Of a stretch of DNA of 64,000 nucleotides, positions 25,908-34,784 are shown piece after piece. Below the pieces are notes generated by a model. It did not search any database. It saw only the letters and a program-made list of their open reading frames with translations, and was not told the DNA's origin. The stretch's first letter is position 1, and every line of letters begins with the position of its first letter. The translations under genes and the position numbers were made by a program. The stretch comes from Pseudomonas crudilactis (GTDB taxonomy: Bacteria; Pseudomonadota; Gammaproteobacteria; Pseudomonadales; Pseudomonadaceae): contig NZ_WXVV01000003.1 of assembly GCF_013433315.1 (NCBI RefSeq), positions 218,530-282,529 on the forward strand, read 5' to 3'.

Positions 25908-27491
25908 TTAGCGTTTGTTGCCTCCCAGAGCGCCGGTCAGGCCGCCGATTACGCCACCCAGACCGCCACTGGTAGTGCCGCCGCTGGCACTACCGTTCAC
26001 CAGTCCGCCAACGGCACCGACGGTCGTGCCAACGTTGTTGACCAGACCACCGACGGCGGTGGTGACCGGGTTGTTGGTCGCGGCAATCGTGTTGCCGATG
26101 CTGCTGACTGCACCGCCAACCTGACCGGTGAGACCCGCGACTGGCGCGCCGATACCGGTGGTGGCGCCGACATTTTGCGTCAGGCTGGTGACCGCCGTGG
26201 TGACTGGATTCAGTGCGCCGCCCAAGGTGCCGCCAACGGTGGCGAGGGTCGCTGTCGGCGCCGTGATCGGTGCACCGGAACCACCGAGCACGGTGTTAAG
26301 CGAGGCCACCGTGTTACCGACCGCTGCGACGACATTGCCCGGCGCTGCCAGCGTGCCGTTGCCTGCGCCCAGACCTGAACCGACATTGACCACAGCGCCG
26401 CCGACGGTTTGCAACAAACCAGTGCCACCGAGCCCGCCGCCGACCCCGCCAGTCCCTGAGCCGGTGCCGTTGGCCACCAGACCGCCCGCCTTGCCGACCG
26501 CCGTGCCGGTGTTGCTCAGCGCACCGCCGAGGGTGTTGGTCAAGGCATTGCCGTTGCCGGCGTCGGTGACCTTGCCACCCAAGCCGTTCACCGCACCGCC
26601 GACTTGCGAAATCACGCCTTTGAGCGGATCGCCCAAGCCAGTGGCGTCGCCGATTTTGTCCGTGGTGCTTTCGACCATCGCAATTACCGGCACCAGTTTT
26701 CCACCGACAGTGTTGGTCAGATTGCTGGTCGGGCCGGTGCTGAGGGTGGTGGTCAGGGTGTCGCCGAGCATGGTGACTTTCTCGCCGACGCCATCGAGTA
26801 TCGGCGCCACTTTGGTGACCACGCCGCCGACTACGGGAACGCTGTTGGTCGCGGTCGCCAGTTTGCCGCTGAGATCGGACACGCCGTTGCCGACATCCTG
26901 CACTACGCCGCCGACCGAAGAGACGGTGGTGGTCAGGCCTTTGGAATCGGTCGCCAGTTTGCCGATGCCGTTGGTCACGCCATCGCCCAGGGTGGAGACG
27001 ACATTGCCCGCGGTGTTGGCGGCGCTCTGCACCACGCCACCTACCACCGGAACGCCGCTCAGGGAGTCGCCTACCTGGCCGACGCCATCGCCGACGCCGC
27101 TGACGGTCTTGCCGACATCCTGCACAAGGGTGGTGGTCACCAGGGATGGGGTTGGATTGGTCGGGTTGGTCGGATCCGTCGGGTCTGTCGGATTGGTGGG
27201 GTTGGTTGGATCGGTCGGGTTAGTCGGGTTGGTCGGATTGGTCCCGCCAGTGCCGCCAGTGCCACCCGTTCCGCCTGTACCGGCGGTATCACCGGTGCCG
27301 CCAGTACCTCCAGTGCCGCCAGTACTGCCAGTGCTTCCGGTTCCACCAGTGCCATCGGTGCTGCTGGCGGGGGAAGAGCTGCCGGAGCTGCTTTTATGCC
27401 CGCCACCGCCGCTGCTGCAACCAGTGAGGCCGAGGGAAAGGATCAATGCCAGAGCGATTGCTGATTTGCACCACACGTCTTGAGTTTTCAT
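25908..27491 (-). CDS. Collagen-like, Thr-triplet-repeat surface lipoprotein
   Basis: A 527-residue lipoprotein (lipobox LTGC, Cys25). After a Ser/Gly linker, residues 47-114 form an unbroken tripeptide repeat with Thr at every third position: mostly Gly-Gly-Thr, then Asn/Asp-Pro-Thr. The rest is a Gly/Val-rich region of repeated VGGVVQDVG/GNVVSTLGDGV/ALTNTLGGAL-type units resembling the 'collagen middle region' family of Pseudomonas and Burkholderia. Such proteins are thought to be cell-surface and biofilm-related. The start at 27491 has AAGGA upstream; the 29-residue longer frame is rejected. The repeat may vary in length between strains. It is followed by a terminator and the TpsB gene. 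Confidence 0.8.
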   Translation of the reverse strand: MKTQDVWCKSAIALALILSLGLTGCSSGGGGHKSSSGSSSPASSTDGTGGTGSTGSTGGTGGTGGTGDTAGTGGTGGTGGTGGTNPTNPTNPTDPTNPTNPTDPTDPTNPTNPTPSLVTTTLVQDVGKTVSGVGDGVGQVGDSLSGVPVVGGVVQSAANTAGNVVSTLGDGVTNGIGKLATDSKGLTTTVSSVGGVVQDVGNGVSDLSGKLATATNSVPVVGGVVTKVAPILDGVGEKVTMLGDTLTTTLSTGPTSNLTNTVGGKLVPVIAMVESTTDKIGDATGLGDPLKGVISQVGGAVNGLGGKVTDAGNGNALTNTLGGALSNTGTAVGKAGGLVANGTGSGTGGVGGGLGGTGLLQTVGGAVVNVGSGLGAGNGTLAAPGNVVAAVGNTVASLNTVLGGSGAPITAPTATLATVGGTLGGALNPVTTAVTSLTQNVGATTGIGAPVAGLTGQVGGAVSSIGNTIAATNNPVTTAVGGLVNNVGTTVGAVGGLVNGSASGGTTSGGLGGVIGGLTGALGGNKR

Positions 27492-27683
27492 GTTTGTATT
27501 CCTTGCACCTGTCACAACGTTCGTTGCCTTCGATGGCTCGCCGATCTGTCGCCGGTGATGCCTCGTCCGTTGTGTCAATCTCAGTCCAGGGGCAGGTTTC
27601 GCACCATTCTCAAGTTGGTATTAACGCCTTTATATATAAGGTGACATGCAGCGCCTAGTGACTAATACCCACGATATAGCTGC

Positions 27684-27722
27684 ACAAAAAAAGGCCTTGA
27701 AAATCAAGGCCCGGGCTTTTTT
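27684..27722 (-). terminator. Terminator after the MaoC gene (possibly bidirectional)
   Basis: Stem ggccttga/tcaaggcc with a 3-base loop, flanked by A-runs on the left and T-runs on the right, so it can function on the minus strand after the MaoC gene and on the plus strand too. The 27492-27787 gap holds only this and the presumed promoter of the collagen-like gene (AT-rich tatatataa near 27631). Confidence 0.75.
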
Positions 27723-27787
27723 GGCGAAAGGAAAAAGGTTGGCAGAAACTTAAGTTATATACACACAATTAACAGTGTCTCGCGTGC

Positions 27788-28642
27788 TCAGGCAATCGGC
27801 TGCCACTGCCCGACCATGTGTTCCAGGTCTTGTGCACCGATCAGCCGCAACTCACCACTGGACCCCGCCGCACTCGCCAGCAAGGTCACCTCACTGGGCA
27901 GGCGCACCGGTTTGCGAAAGTGCACGGCGATCTCAAGGTTGGCTTTGGGCAAATGATCGTTCAGCGCCGCGAGGGTCCGAGCCTTGTTCCACAAGCCGTG
28001 GGCGATGGCGGTGGGGAAACCGAACAGTTTGGCGCTGGCCGCGCTCAGGTGAATCGGGTTGTAGTCCCCCGACACCTTGGCGTACTGCCGGCCAATGTCT
28101 GCCGGGGCTTTCCAGTGCGCCACTTGCGTCAGCGCTTGCGAGGGTTCCCAGTGCTGTTCGAGCGCTTCGCCATCGAGTTTCACGCCGCGACAGAGCATCT
28201 GGCTTTCGGCCTCCCACAACGGCCCGAGCTGATCATCCAGTGTGGTCAGCAGATCGAACGTCGCACCCTTGGGATGTGCTTGCAGGTTGGTCACGCGTAC
28301 GCTGACTTGCGCGTGACTGATACCGCCCATCGGCCGCAGCACGCGGATGCGATTGCTCAGATGAATCAACCCCAGCAGCGGAAACGGAAAGTCCTTGGCC
28401 GTGAGTAATTGCATCTGCAAGGCAAAGGCGAGGATATGCGGATACGTCGGTGGCAGCAGGCCGTCATCGACGAATCCACAGACCTTGCGATAGGCCGCCA
28501 GGCGTTTGCCATCGACATCGACCCAACAGCGCAAACCGCTGTCGGGCAATTGCGTGCCGGTGATTTTGCGGCGTGTCGCCGCCCGTGCATACAGCCCGGG
28601 CAGACTCGGTTCGCGATCCAGCGTGTGCCATTCGATGCTCAT
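27788..28642 (-). CDS. MaoC-like (R)-specific enoyl-CoA/acyl hydratase, two-hot-dog type
   Basis: A 284-residue protein with a divergent N-terminal hot-dog half and a C-terminal MaoC half containing the hydratase motif YAKVSGDYNPIHLSAASAKLFGFPTAIAHGLW (catalytic Asp and His of the D-x(4)-H pattern). Such enzymes hydrate trans-2-enoyl thioesters. The start at 28642 is two bases after the stop of the reductase gene on the same strand, so the two are an operon; a longer frame into the reductase is rejected. Together with the reductase and the divergent thiolase it makes a near-complete beta-oxidation or fatty-acid elongation set. Confidence 0.85.
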   Translation of the reverse strand: MSIEWHTLDREPSLPGLYARAATRRKITGTQLPDSGLRCWVDVDGKRLAAYRKVCGFVDDGLLPPTYPHILAFALQMQLLTAKDFPFPLLGLIHLSNRIRVLRPMGGISHAQVSVRVTNLQAHPKGATFDLLTTLDDQLGPLWEAESQMLCRGVKLDGEALEQHWEPSQALTQVAHWKAPADIGRQYAKVSGDYNPIHLSAASAKLFGFPTAIAHGLWNKARTLAALNDHLPKANLEIAVHFRKPVRLPSEVTLLASAAGSSGELRLIGAQDLEHMVGQWQPIA

Positions 28643-28644
28643 GC

Positions 28645-29997
28645 CTAAGCCCCCAGAACACTTTGTCCACAGACCCGCAGCGCCTGCCCGGTAAACGCGC
28701 CGCTGCCCGGTTGCGCCAGCCACGCGACGGCTTCGGCGACGTCTTGCGGCAAGCCGCCCTGGCCCAGTGAACTCATGCGCCGGCCGGCCTCGCGCAGGCC
28801 GAACGGAATGTGTGCGGTCATCTGCGTTTCGATAAAACCGGGAGCGACGGCGTTGATGCTGATGCCACGTTCCAGCAGCGTGGGCGCCCATGCCTGCGCC
28901 AGACCGATCAGCCCGGCCTTGCTCGCGGCGTAGTTGGTTTGTCCACGGTTACCGGCAATGCCGCTGATCGAGGCCAGCAGAATCACCCGCGCGTTGTCGC
29001 GCAGCGTGCCGCTGTCGAGCAGCGCCTTGGTCAGCACTTGCGGGGCATTGAGGTTGACCGCCAGCACCGCGTCCCAGAATTCCGGGGTCATGTTGGCCAG
29101 GGTCTTGTCGCGGGTGATGCCGGCGTTGTGCACCAGAATATCGAGGCCATCAGGCAGTTGTTCGATCAACTGCGTAGCGGCGTCGGCGGCGCAGATATCC
29201 AGGGTGATCGCTCGGCCACCGAGGCGCGCGGCAAGTGCTTCCAGATCGGTCTTGGCTGGCGGGACATCGAGCAGGATCACGTCGGCGCCATCGCGCGCCA
29301 GGGTTTCAGCGATGGACGCACCGATGCCGCGCGCAGCCCCGGTAACCAACGCCTTGCGCCCGGCCAGCGGGCGCGTCCAGTCAGTCACTGGCGTCGCACA
29401 AGCGGTCAGGCGAATCACCTGTCCGGACACAAACGCACTTTTCGGCGAGAGGAAAAATCGCAGCGGGCCTTCCAGTTGATCTTCCGCGCCTTCGCCGACA
29501 TAGATCAATTGCAGCGTGCCGCCGCTGCGCAGCTCCTTGGCCAGCGAACGGGAGAACCCTTCCAGCGCGCGTTGTGCGCTGGCGGCAAATGGATCACGGA
29601 GGGTTTCCGGCGCACGCCCCAGAATCACCAGATGCGCGCTGTGCTCAAGGTTCTTCATCAGCGGCTGGAAGAATTCGCGCAGTTGTTTGAGCTGATCGGT
29701 TTGCTGCAAGTCGCTGGCGTCGAACACCACGGCTTTGAGTTTCGGGCCGTGGCCGGGAATCCATTCAGTCGCGGTCGCTGGTTGCTCGCCGTAGCGGTAG
29801 ATACTCTCGGTCAAACGGTTGGCGAACGCACTGACGCGTTCGGCCAATGGCCCGCCGCCGATCAGCAGCGCACCTTCCACCGGCCGCAGACGCCCGGCCT
29901 GCCAGCGCTCCAGTCGCACCGGCGACGGCAGGCCCAGCGCGCCGACCAGACGATGGCCGATGGACGAGTTGGCGAAGTCGATATAGCGGTCAGACAT
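28645..29997 (-). CDS. High-molecular-weight 3-oxoacyl-ACP/CoA reductase (FabG4-like SDR)
   Basis: A 450-residue fusion: an N-terminal flavodoxin-like non-catalytic domain (about 1-205) and a C-terminal SDR domain with the NAD(P) motif VTGAARGIGASIAETLA, NNAG-type HNAGITRDKTL, catalytic Ser in LLASISGIAG and YAASKAGLIG with the Tyr/Lys pair. This matches the HMwFabG class known from mycobacteria and pseudomonads, which reduces 3-oxoacyl thioesters. It heads an operon with the MaoC gene and is divergent from the thiolase gene; a REP pair lies between. Confidence 0.88.
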   Translation of the reverse strand: MSDRYIDFANSSIGHRLVGALGLPSPVRLERWQAGRLRPVEGALLIGGGPLAERVSAFANRLTESIYRYGEQPATATEWIPGHGPKLKAVVFDASDLQQTDQLKQLREFFQPLMKNLEHSAHLVILGRAPETLRDPFAASAQRALEGFSRSLAKELRSGGTLQLIYVGEGAEDQLEGPLRFFLSPKSAFVSGQVIRLTACATPVTDWTRPLAGRKALVTGAARGIGASIAETLARDGADVILLDVPPAKTDLEALAARLGGRAITLDICAADAATQLIEQLPDGLDILVHNAGITRDKTLANMTPEFWDAVLAVNLNAPQVLTKALLDSGTLRDNARVILLASISGIAGNRGQTNYAASKAGLIGLAQAWAPTLLERGISINAVAPGFIETQMTAHIPFGLREAGRRMSSLGQGGLPQDVAEAVAWLAQPGSGAFTGQALRVCGQSVLGA

Positions 29998-30150
29998 GGA
30001 ACGCTCTCCAGAAGTTGGGGTTCAAAGTGTGGACTGCCGATGGCAATCAATCGTTCGATTAACGCAATAGGGCCTACGCTTGAACAGCAGAGTAGTTTGC
30101 CCCCGGCGGTTTTGTTGGCGAACGCACATTCAGAAACACAGCCAATACCC

Positions 30151-30242
30151 CTGTAGGAGTGAGCCTGCTCGCGATAGCGGTGTATCAGTCAAGAAATGTT
30201 TATCTGACCCACAGCTATCGCGAGCAGGCTCACTCCTACAAG
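30151..30242. repeat. REP-type inverted pair
   Basis: Facing arms of tgtaggagtgagcctgctcg and its complement around about 45 bp, in the divergent space between the reductase and thiolase genes. Confidence 0.9.
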
Positions 30243-30282
30243 GGATTGGCGTGAATTCAAACCTTCGGAAAAGGAGTTATTC

Positions 30283-31560
30283 ATGAGTCAGCTGCGCCGC
30301 GTCGCGATCATCGGCGGTAACCGTATCCCTTTCGCCCGTTCCAACGGGCCCTACGCCACGGCCAGCAATCAGGCGATGCTCACCGCCGCCCTTGAAGGCC
30401 TGATCGAACGCTACAACCTGCACGGCCAGCGCATCGGCGAGGTGGTGGCGGGCGCGGTGCTGAAATTGTCACGAGATATGAACCTGACCCGTGAATGCGT
30501 GCTCGGCTCGCGTTTGTCACCGGCCACGCCGGCCTACGACATCCAGCAAGCCTGTGGCACCGGCCTGGAAGCCGCGATCCTGGTGGCGAACAAGATCGCC
30601 CTTGGCCAGATCGACTGCGGCATCGCTGGCGGTGTCGACACCACATCGGACGCGCCGATCAGCGTCAGCGAAGGTCTGCGCAAAATCCTCCTGCAAGCCA
30701 ATCGCGCCAAGACCACCGGCGACAAACTGAAAACCTTTCTGCAACTGCGGCCCCAACACCTGATCCCGGAATTTCCGCGCAACGGCGAACCACGCACCGG
30801 TCTGTCGATGGGGCAGCACTGCGAGCTGATGGCGCAGACCTGGCAGATCCCGCGTGAAGATCAGGATCAACTGGCCCTTGAAAGCCATCACAAACTCGCC
30901 GCGTCCTACAGCGAAGGCTGGCACAACGACCTGATGACGCCGTTCCTTGGCCTGACCCGCGACAACAACCTGCGCCCGGACCTGACTCTGGATAAACTCG
31001 CAACGTTGAAGCCTGCCTTCGAAAAAAGCGCTAAAGGCACGTTGACCGCGGGCAACTCCACACCGCTGACTGACGGCGCGTCGGTGGTGCTGCTCGGCAG
31101 CGAAGAATGGGCAAAGGAACGTGGCTTGCCGATCCTCGCGTATCTGCGTGACGGCGAAGCGGCGGCGGTGGATTTCGTCAACGGTGCGGAAGGGCTGCTG
31201 ATGGCGCCGGCGTATGCGGTGCCGCGATTGTTGGCGCGCAACGGGCTGACCTTGCAGGATTTCGATTACTACGAAATTCATGAAGCTTTTGCTGCGCAGG
31301 TGTTGTGTACGCTGAAGGCTTGGGAGGATCCGCAATACTGCAAAACCCGCCTGGGCCTTGATGCACCGTTGGGCTCGATCGATCGCAGCCGGCTGAATGT
31401 GAAGGGCAGTTCGCTGGCGGCGGGGCATCCGTTCGCCGCGACGGGCGGGCGTATCGTCGCCAATTTGGCGAAATTGCTGGATGCCGCGGGCAAGGGCCGG
31501 GGCCTGATTTCGATTTGCGCCGCGGGCGGGCAGGGCGTCACTGCCATTATCGAACGCTAG
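30283..31560 (+). CDS. fadI: Acetyl-CoA C-acyltransferase (FadI-like thiolase)
   Basis: A 425-residue thiolase. The acylated Cys91 sits in IQQACGTGLEAA, the catalytic His in YYEIHEAFAAQVL and SSLAAGHPFAATGGR, and the second Cys in ISICAAGGQGVTAIIE. The length and motifs fit the FadI/trifunctional-protein beta-subunit class that cleaves 3-ketoacyl-CoA to acetyl-CoA and a shortened acyl-CoA. AAGGAG lies upstream of the start. It is divergent from the FabG4-like/MaoC operon, so the three are likely regulated together. The symbol is by similarity; a biosynthetic role is possible. Confidence 0.85.
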   Translation: MSQLRRVAIIGGNRIPFARSNGPYATASNQAMLTAALEGLIERYNLHGQRIGEVVAGAVLKLSRDMNLTRECVLGSRLSPATPAYDIQQACGTGLEAAILVANKIALGQIDCGIAGGVDTTSDAPISVSEGLRKILLQANRAKTTGDKLKTFLQLRPQHLIPEFPRNGEPRTGLSMGQHCELMAQTWQIPREDQDQLALESHHKLAASYSEGWHNDLMTPFLGLTRDNNLRPDLTLDKLATLKPAFEKSAKGTLTAGNSTPLTDGASVVLLGSEEWAKERGLPILAYLRDGEAAAVDFVNGAEGLLMAPAYAVPRLLARNGLTLQDFDYYEIHEAFAAQVLCTLKAWEDPQYCKTRLGLDAPLGSIDRSRLNVKGSSLAAGHPFAATGGRIVANLAKLLDAAGKGRGLISICAAGGQGVTAIIER

Positions 31561-31565
31561 AAGAG

Positions 31566-31757
31566 CCCCTCACCCTAACCCTCCCGAAACGTCGGACCGC
31601 CCAAAGGGAGAGGGGACAGATTGGGGGATGTTTGAGGGATACGCCGACCTGATCGAGCTTTACCGAATCCATAATCGACGCGGTATTTCAGGTCGATGTA
31701 TAACGCCAGACAGCTCGGTCGGCGCCCTCTCCCTCCGGGAGAGGGCTGGGGTGAGGG
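31566..31757. repeat. Terminal-inverted-repeat element (copy 2 of 3), left arm interrupted
   Basis: Right arm (ccctctccctccgggagagg plus ggtgaggg) is as in the other copies. The left arm contains an extra gaaacgtcggaccgccc stretch that breaks the small palindrome. The gap 31561-31982 holds this element and then about 220 bp with the presumed promoter of the kinase gene. Confidence 0.7.
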
Positions 31758-31982
31758 TAAAGGGCAAAAACCGCAGATGTCAGATTCTGTCGCAAATGCC
31801 CTCGACGGCCGATACCAACAAATAACCAAGGCTCGGCTATGATTCGCAGCGGTCGATTTTTTTCGGCACAGTGTGTGCATTCACAGGTTCACAGGTCGGC
31901 AACCCCTCCCCGTAATGCGAGGATTGCCGTATAACGAGTGACATTCGCGTGTTTGGTAATAAAGGACCCACAATAAAAGCTG

Positions 31983-32879
31983 ATGAAGACTCCAAAACGC
32001 ATTGAACCCCTGATCGAGGACGGTCTGGTCGACGAAGTGCTGCGCCCACTGATGAGTGGTAAAGAAGCAGCTGTTTATGTGGTGCGCTGCGGCAATCAGT
32101 TACGTTGCGCAAAGGTCTACAAGGAGGCGAACAAACGCAGTTTCCGCCAGGCGGCCGAGTATCAGGAAGGCCGCAAGGTGCGCAACAGCCGACAGGCTCG
32201 CGCAATGGCGAAAGGCTCCAAGTTCGGTCGCAAAGAGACCGAAGACGCCTGGCAGAACGCCGAAGTGGCGGCGCTGTTCCGTCTGGCCGGTGCCGGCGTG
32301 CGGGTGCCCAAGCCGTATGATTTCCTCGACGGCGTGCTGTTGATGGAACTGGTGGCCGACGAATTCGGCGATGCCGCGCCGCGTCTCAATGATGTGGTGC
32401 TGGAGCCGGATCAGGCGCGCGAGTATCACGCGTTCCTGATTTCGCAGATCGTGCTGATGTTGTGTACCGGTCTGGTGCACGGTGACCTTTCGGAGTTCAA
32501 CGTGCTGCTGACGCCGACCGGTCCGGTCATCATCGACCTGCCGCAGGCTGTCGACGCTGCCGGTAATAACCACGCGTTCAGCATGCTGGAGCGGGACGTT
32601 GGCAACATGGCTTCGTACTTCGGTCGCTTTGCGCCGGAATTGAAACTGACCAAGTACGCGAAAGAAATGTGGGCGTTGTACGAAGCCGGCACCTTGCACC
32701 CGAACAGTGTGCTGACCGGTGAGTTCGATGATCCGGAAGATCTGGCCGATGTGGGCGGGGTGTTGCGCGAGATCGAAGCGGCGCGCCTCGACGAGGAACG
32801 CAAGCAGGCCATCCGTGCGGCGGACGACGAGCCGAAAGGCAAGTCCGACGAACCACCGCCACCACCGTGGATGCAGTGA
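31983..32879 (+). CDS. RIO-family serine/threonine protein kinase (PA4780-like)
   Basis: A 298-residue RIO1-like kinase. Landmarks are the flexible P-loop LMSGKEAAVYVV, ATP-binding Lys in LRCAKVYKEANKRSFRQ, catalytic loop LVHGDLSEFNVLL and metal-binding IIDLPQAVD. The tail is charged and ends in DEPPPPPWMQ. Bacterial RIO kinases are poorly understood; the P. aeruginosa PA4780 protein is of this type. The ATG at 31983 has no ideal ribosome site close by (AAAGGA is about 16 bases away), so translation may be weak. A clear terminator follows. Confidence 0.85.
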   Translation: MKTPKRIEPLIEDGLVDEVLRPLMSGKEAAVYVVRCGNQLRCAKVYKEANKRSFRQAAEYQEGRKVRNSRQARAMAKGSKFGRKETEDAWQNAEVAALFRLAGAGVRVPKPYDFLDGVLLMELVADEFGDAAPRLNDVVLEPDQAREYHAFLISQIVLMLCTGLVHGDLSEFNVLLTPTGPVIIDLPQAVDAAGNNHAFSMLERDVGNMASYFGRFAPELKLTKYAKEMWALYEAGTLHPNSVLTGEFDDPEDLADVGGVLREIEAARLDEERKQAIRAADDEPKGKSDEPPPPPWMQ

Positions 32880-32891
32880 TCGCTTGATGAG

Positions 32892-32917
32892 AAACCCGGC
32901 TTCGGCCGGGTTTTTTT
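32892..32917 (+). terminator. Rho-independent terminator after the RIO kinase gene
   Basis: Stem aacccggc/gccgggtt with a ttcg tetraloop-like centre and seven T, directly downstream of the stop codon. Confidence 0.92.
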
Positions 32918-32935
32918 GTTTGGTTTCGAAATGCA

Positions 32936-33143
32936 CCCTCACCCCAGCCCTCGTCCGGAGGGAGAGGGGGCCGACCGAGGTGTCATGCGTCATACGTCGA
33001 CCTGAAACACCGGGCCGATTATGGATTGGACGAGTTCAGTATTTGGACCTGTCTGGATTCGGTACAGAAATTTCAGGTCGGCGTATCTCCACAGCATCCC
33101 CCAATCAGTCCCCTCTCCCCCTGGGAGAGGGCTAGGGTGAGGG
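32936..33143. repeat. Terminal-inverted-repeat element (copy 3 of 3)
   Basis: Arms ccctcaccccagccctc and gagggctagggtgaggg face each other over about 208 bp; the interior again carries tttcaggtcggcgta. It lies between the kinase terminator and the MFS gene and reads as non-coding. Confidence 0.75.
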
Positions 33144-33208
33144 CTCTTTCGGATCCCTGCAAATTCAAGTCTACTGTCCACCGCTCCACCCACACTCAAG
33201 GACTGAAT

Positions 33209-34417
33209 GTGACCACCCCGCGCAACACCCATCTGATCATCACCGCACGATTGATCTCCGATTTCGGCGCGTTCCTCAACATGGTCGCGCTGGCCACCTA
33301 CGTCTACCTGCTGAGCAACAGCGCGATGAGCGTCGGAATCTTTCTCGCCAGTCGCGTCGGCGGGGGAATTTTTGCCAGCCTGATCGGCACCGCGTTTTAC
33401 CGTCGATGCAGCGGACGCGCACCGCTGATCGCGTTCGACCTGCTGCGCGCCAGCGTCCTCGGTTTACTGTTGATCGTGCCCGTCAGCCAGCAAGCCATGC
33501 TATTGCCGGTCATCGCTTTCGGTCTGGGTCTGGGCAATTCGATGTTCGCCATCGGCCTCAACAGCCAGTTGCCGCGTCTGATCCCCGCCGAGCAATTGCT
33601 CAAGGCCAACGCCTGGATCACCTCGGCCTCATCCGCCGCGATGGTCGGCGGCAGTCTGGTTTCAGGTCTGCTGGTCGCGGGTTTTGGTTTTGAAACGGTA
33701 TTCGCCCTGAATGCGTTGACCTATCTGTTGGCAGCGTTGTTGATCGTGCCGCTGCGTTTCGAACCTGCGACAGTCAACGAAGAGCCGGAACGCGGCGAAT
33801 GGACCGCACTCAAGCAAGGCCTGCGTGCAGCACCGGTGATTGCCGCAATGCTCGCGGTGACCATGGCCGACACCTTGGGCAGCGCTGCGCACAACGTCGG
33901 CTTTGCGATCATTTCCAAATTGCTCACGCCGGAGTCAGCGAGCACCACGCTGGGCCTGATGCTCGCGGTATGGGCCAGCGGCAAACTGCTGGGCGCGCGC
34001 ATCGCCAGCCGTCTCAAAGGCTCAGACAACATCAACCTCGAACGGCGGTTTTTCTTTGGCGTGGCACTGATGTCCTGCGGCTTTATCCTGATGTTCCAGC
34101 AGCACAGCCTCTACGGTCTGCTGCTGTTTTCCTTGCCGGCGGGTTTGGGTGATGGCTTTTCCGAGGTCGGGCTGTTGTCGCGACTGCAACGCGAACCCGA
34201 GCAGTTGCGCTTGCCGATTTTCAGCGTCCTGACCTTGCTGCAAATGACCGGGTTCGGCATCGGCATGCTGATCGCCGCGCCGTTCTACGGATGGTGGGCG
34301 CCGGGTGCCGTGGTCATGCTGTTCCACGGCATCCCGCTCAGTACCTTGCTGCTGATGAAAGCTCTGGCGCTCAAGCGCGGGCGGGTTGCACGCAGCAGCC
34401 CGACGCCAGTTCCTTGA
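33209..34417 (+). CDS. MFS transporter, unknown substrate
   Basis: A 402-residue, about 12-helix protein with an MFS fold (RLISDFGAFLNMVALATYVYLLS at the start, SRVGGGIFASLIGTAFYRRCSGRAPLIAFDLLRA as the loop 2-3 region). The GTG at 33209 was chosen because AAGGA lies six bases upstream; a longer frame would translate the repeat element. Resembles the enterobactin-exporter/MFS_3-type group, so export of a small molecule is likely, but the substrate is unknown. The last 47 bp overlap the convergent cueR gene. Confidence 0.82.
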   Translation: MTTPRNTHLIITARLISDFGAFLNMVALATYVYLLSNSAMSVGIFLASRVGGGIFASLIGTAFYRRCSGRAPLIAFDLLRASVLGLLLIVPVSQQAMLLPVIAFGLGLGNSMFAIGLNSQLPRLIPAEQLLKANAWITSASSAAMVGGSLVSGLLVAGFGFETVFALNALTYLLAALLIVPLRFEPATVNEEPERGEWTALKQGLRAAPVIAAMLAVTMADTLGSAAHNVGFAIISKLLTPESASTTLGLMLAVWASGKLLGARIASRLKGSDNINLERRFFFGVALMSCGFILMFQQHSLYGLLLFSLPAGLGDGFSEVGLLSRLQREPEQLRLPIFSVLTLLQMTGFGIGMLIAAPFYGWWAPGAVVMLFHGIPLSTLLLMKALALKRGRVARSSPTPVP

Positions 34418-34784
34418 GGATCGGGCAATCGGGGCGGTGGTCGCCGCTGCAGTGCTCGACCAGATCCTGCAGGGTGTCGCGCAACTCGCCGAGTTCGCGG
34501 ATCTTCTGATTCAACTCGTCGATGTGCTGGCGCGCCAACGCCTTCACATCGGCGCTGGCGCGTTGGCGATCCTGCCAGAGGGTCAGCAGTTTGCCGACTT
34601 CCTCCAGGGAAAAGCCCAAGTCCCGCGAGCGCTTGATGAATGCCAGCGTGTGCAGGTCATCGTCGCCGTAGACCCGATAACCGCTGTCGGTGCGATGCGC
34701 CGCTTTGAGCAGGCCGATCGACTCGTAATAGCGGATCATTTTCGCGCTCAGGCCACTGTGTCTGGCTGCTTGACCGATGTTCAT
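34371..34784 (-). CDS. cueR: Copper-responsive MerR-family regulator CueR
   Basis: A 137-residue MerR-type regulator. The N-terminal winged helix ([26 protein letters not shown]) is followed by a dimerisation helix and metal loop with Cys112 and Cys120 ([10 protein letters not shown]). Ser77 in RASADVK is the residue associated with monovalent-metal selectivity in CueR. It activates copper-export promoters by twisting a 19-bp spacer. The gene follows copA with a four-base overlap, and two matching operators are visible upstream of copA and copZ. The C-terminal tail extends beyond the metal loop and includes a further Cys-Cys pair. Confidence 0.93.
   Translation of the reverse strand: MNIGQAARHSGLSAKMIRYYESIGLLKAAHRTDSGYRVYGDDDLHTLAFIKRSRDLGFSLEEVGKLLTLWQDRQRASADVKALARQHIDELNQKIRELGELRDTLQDLVEHCSGDHRPDCPILKELASGCCVQPARA

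Noticed and set aside
26128..27483. A long Pro/Thr/Val-rich plus-strand frame opposite the collagen-like gene
   Set aside because: It is the antisense of a repetitive Gly/Thr gene with high GC third positions; no ribosome site and no family features.
25908..27491. The collagen-like protein as the TpsA substrate of the adjacent TpsB
   Set aside because: It has a lipobox and no N-terminal haemagglutinin-type TPS domain, so it is not a normal TpsA.
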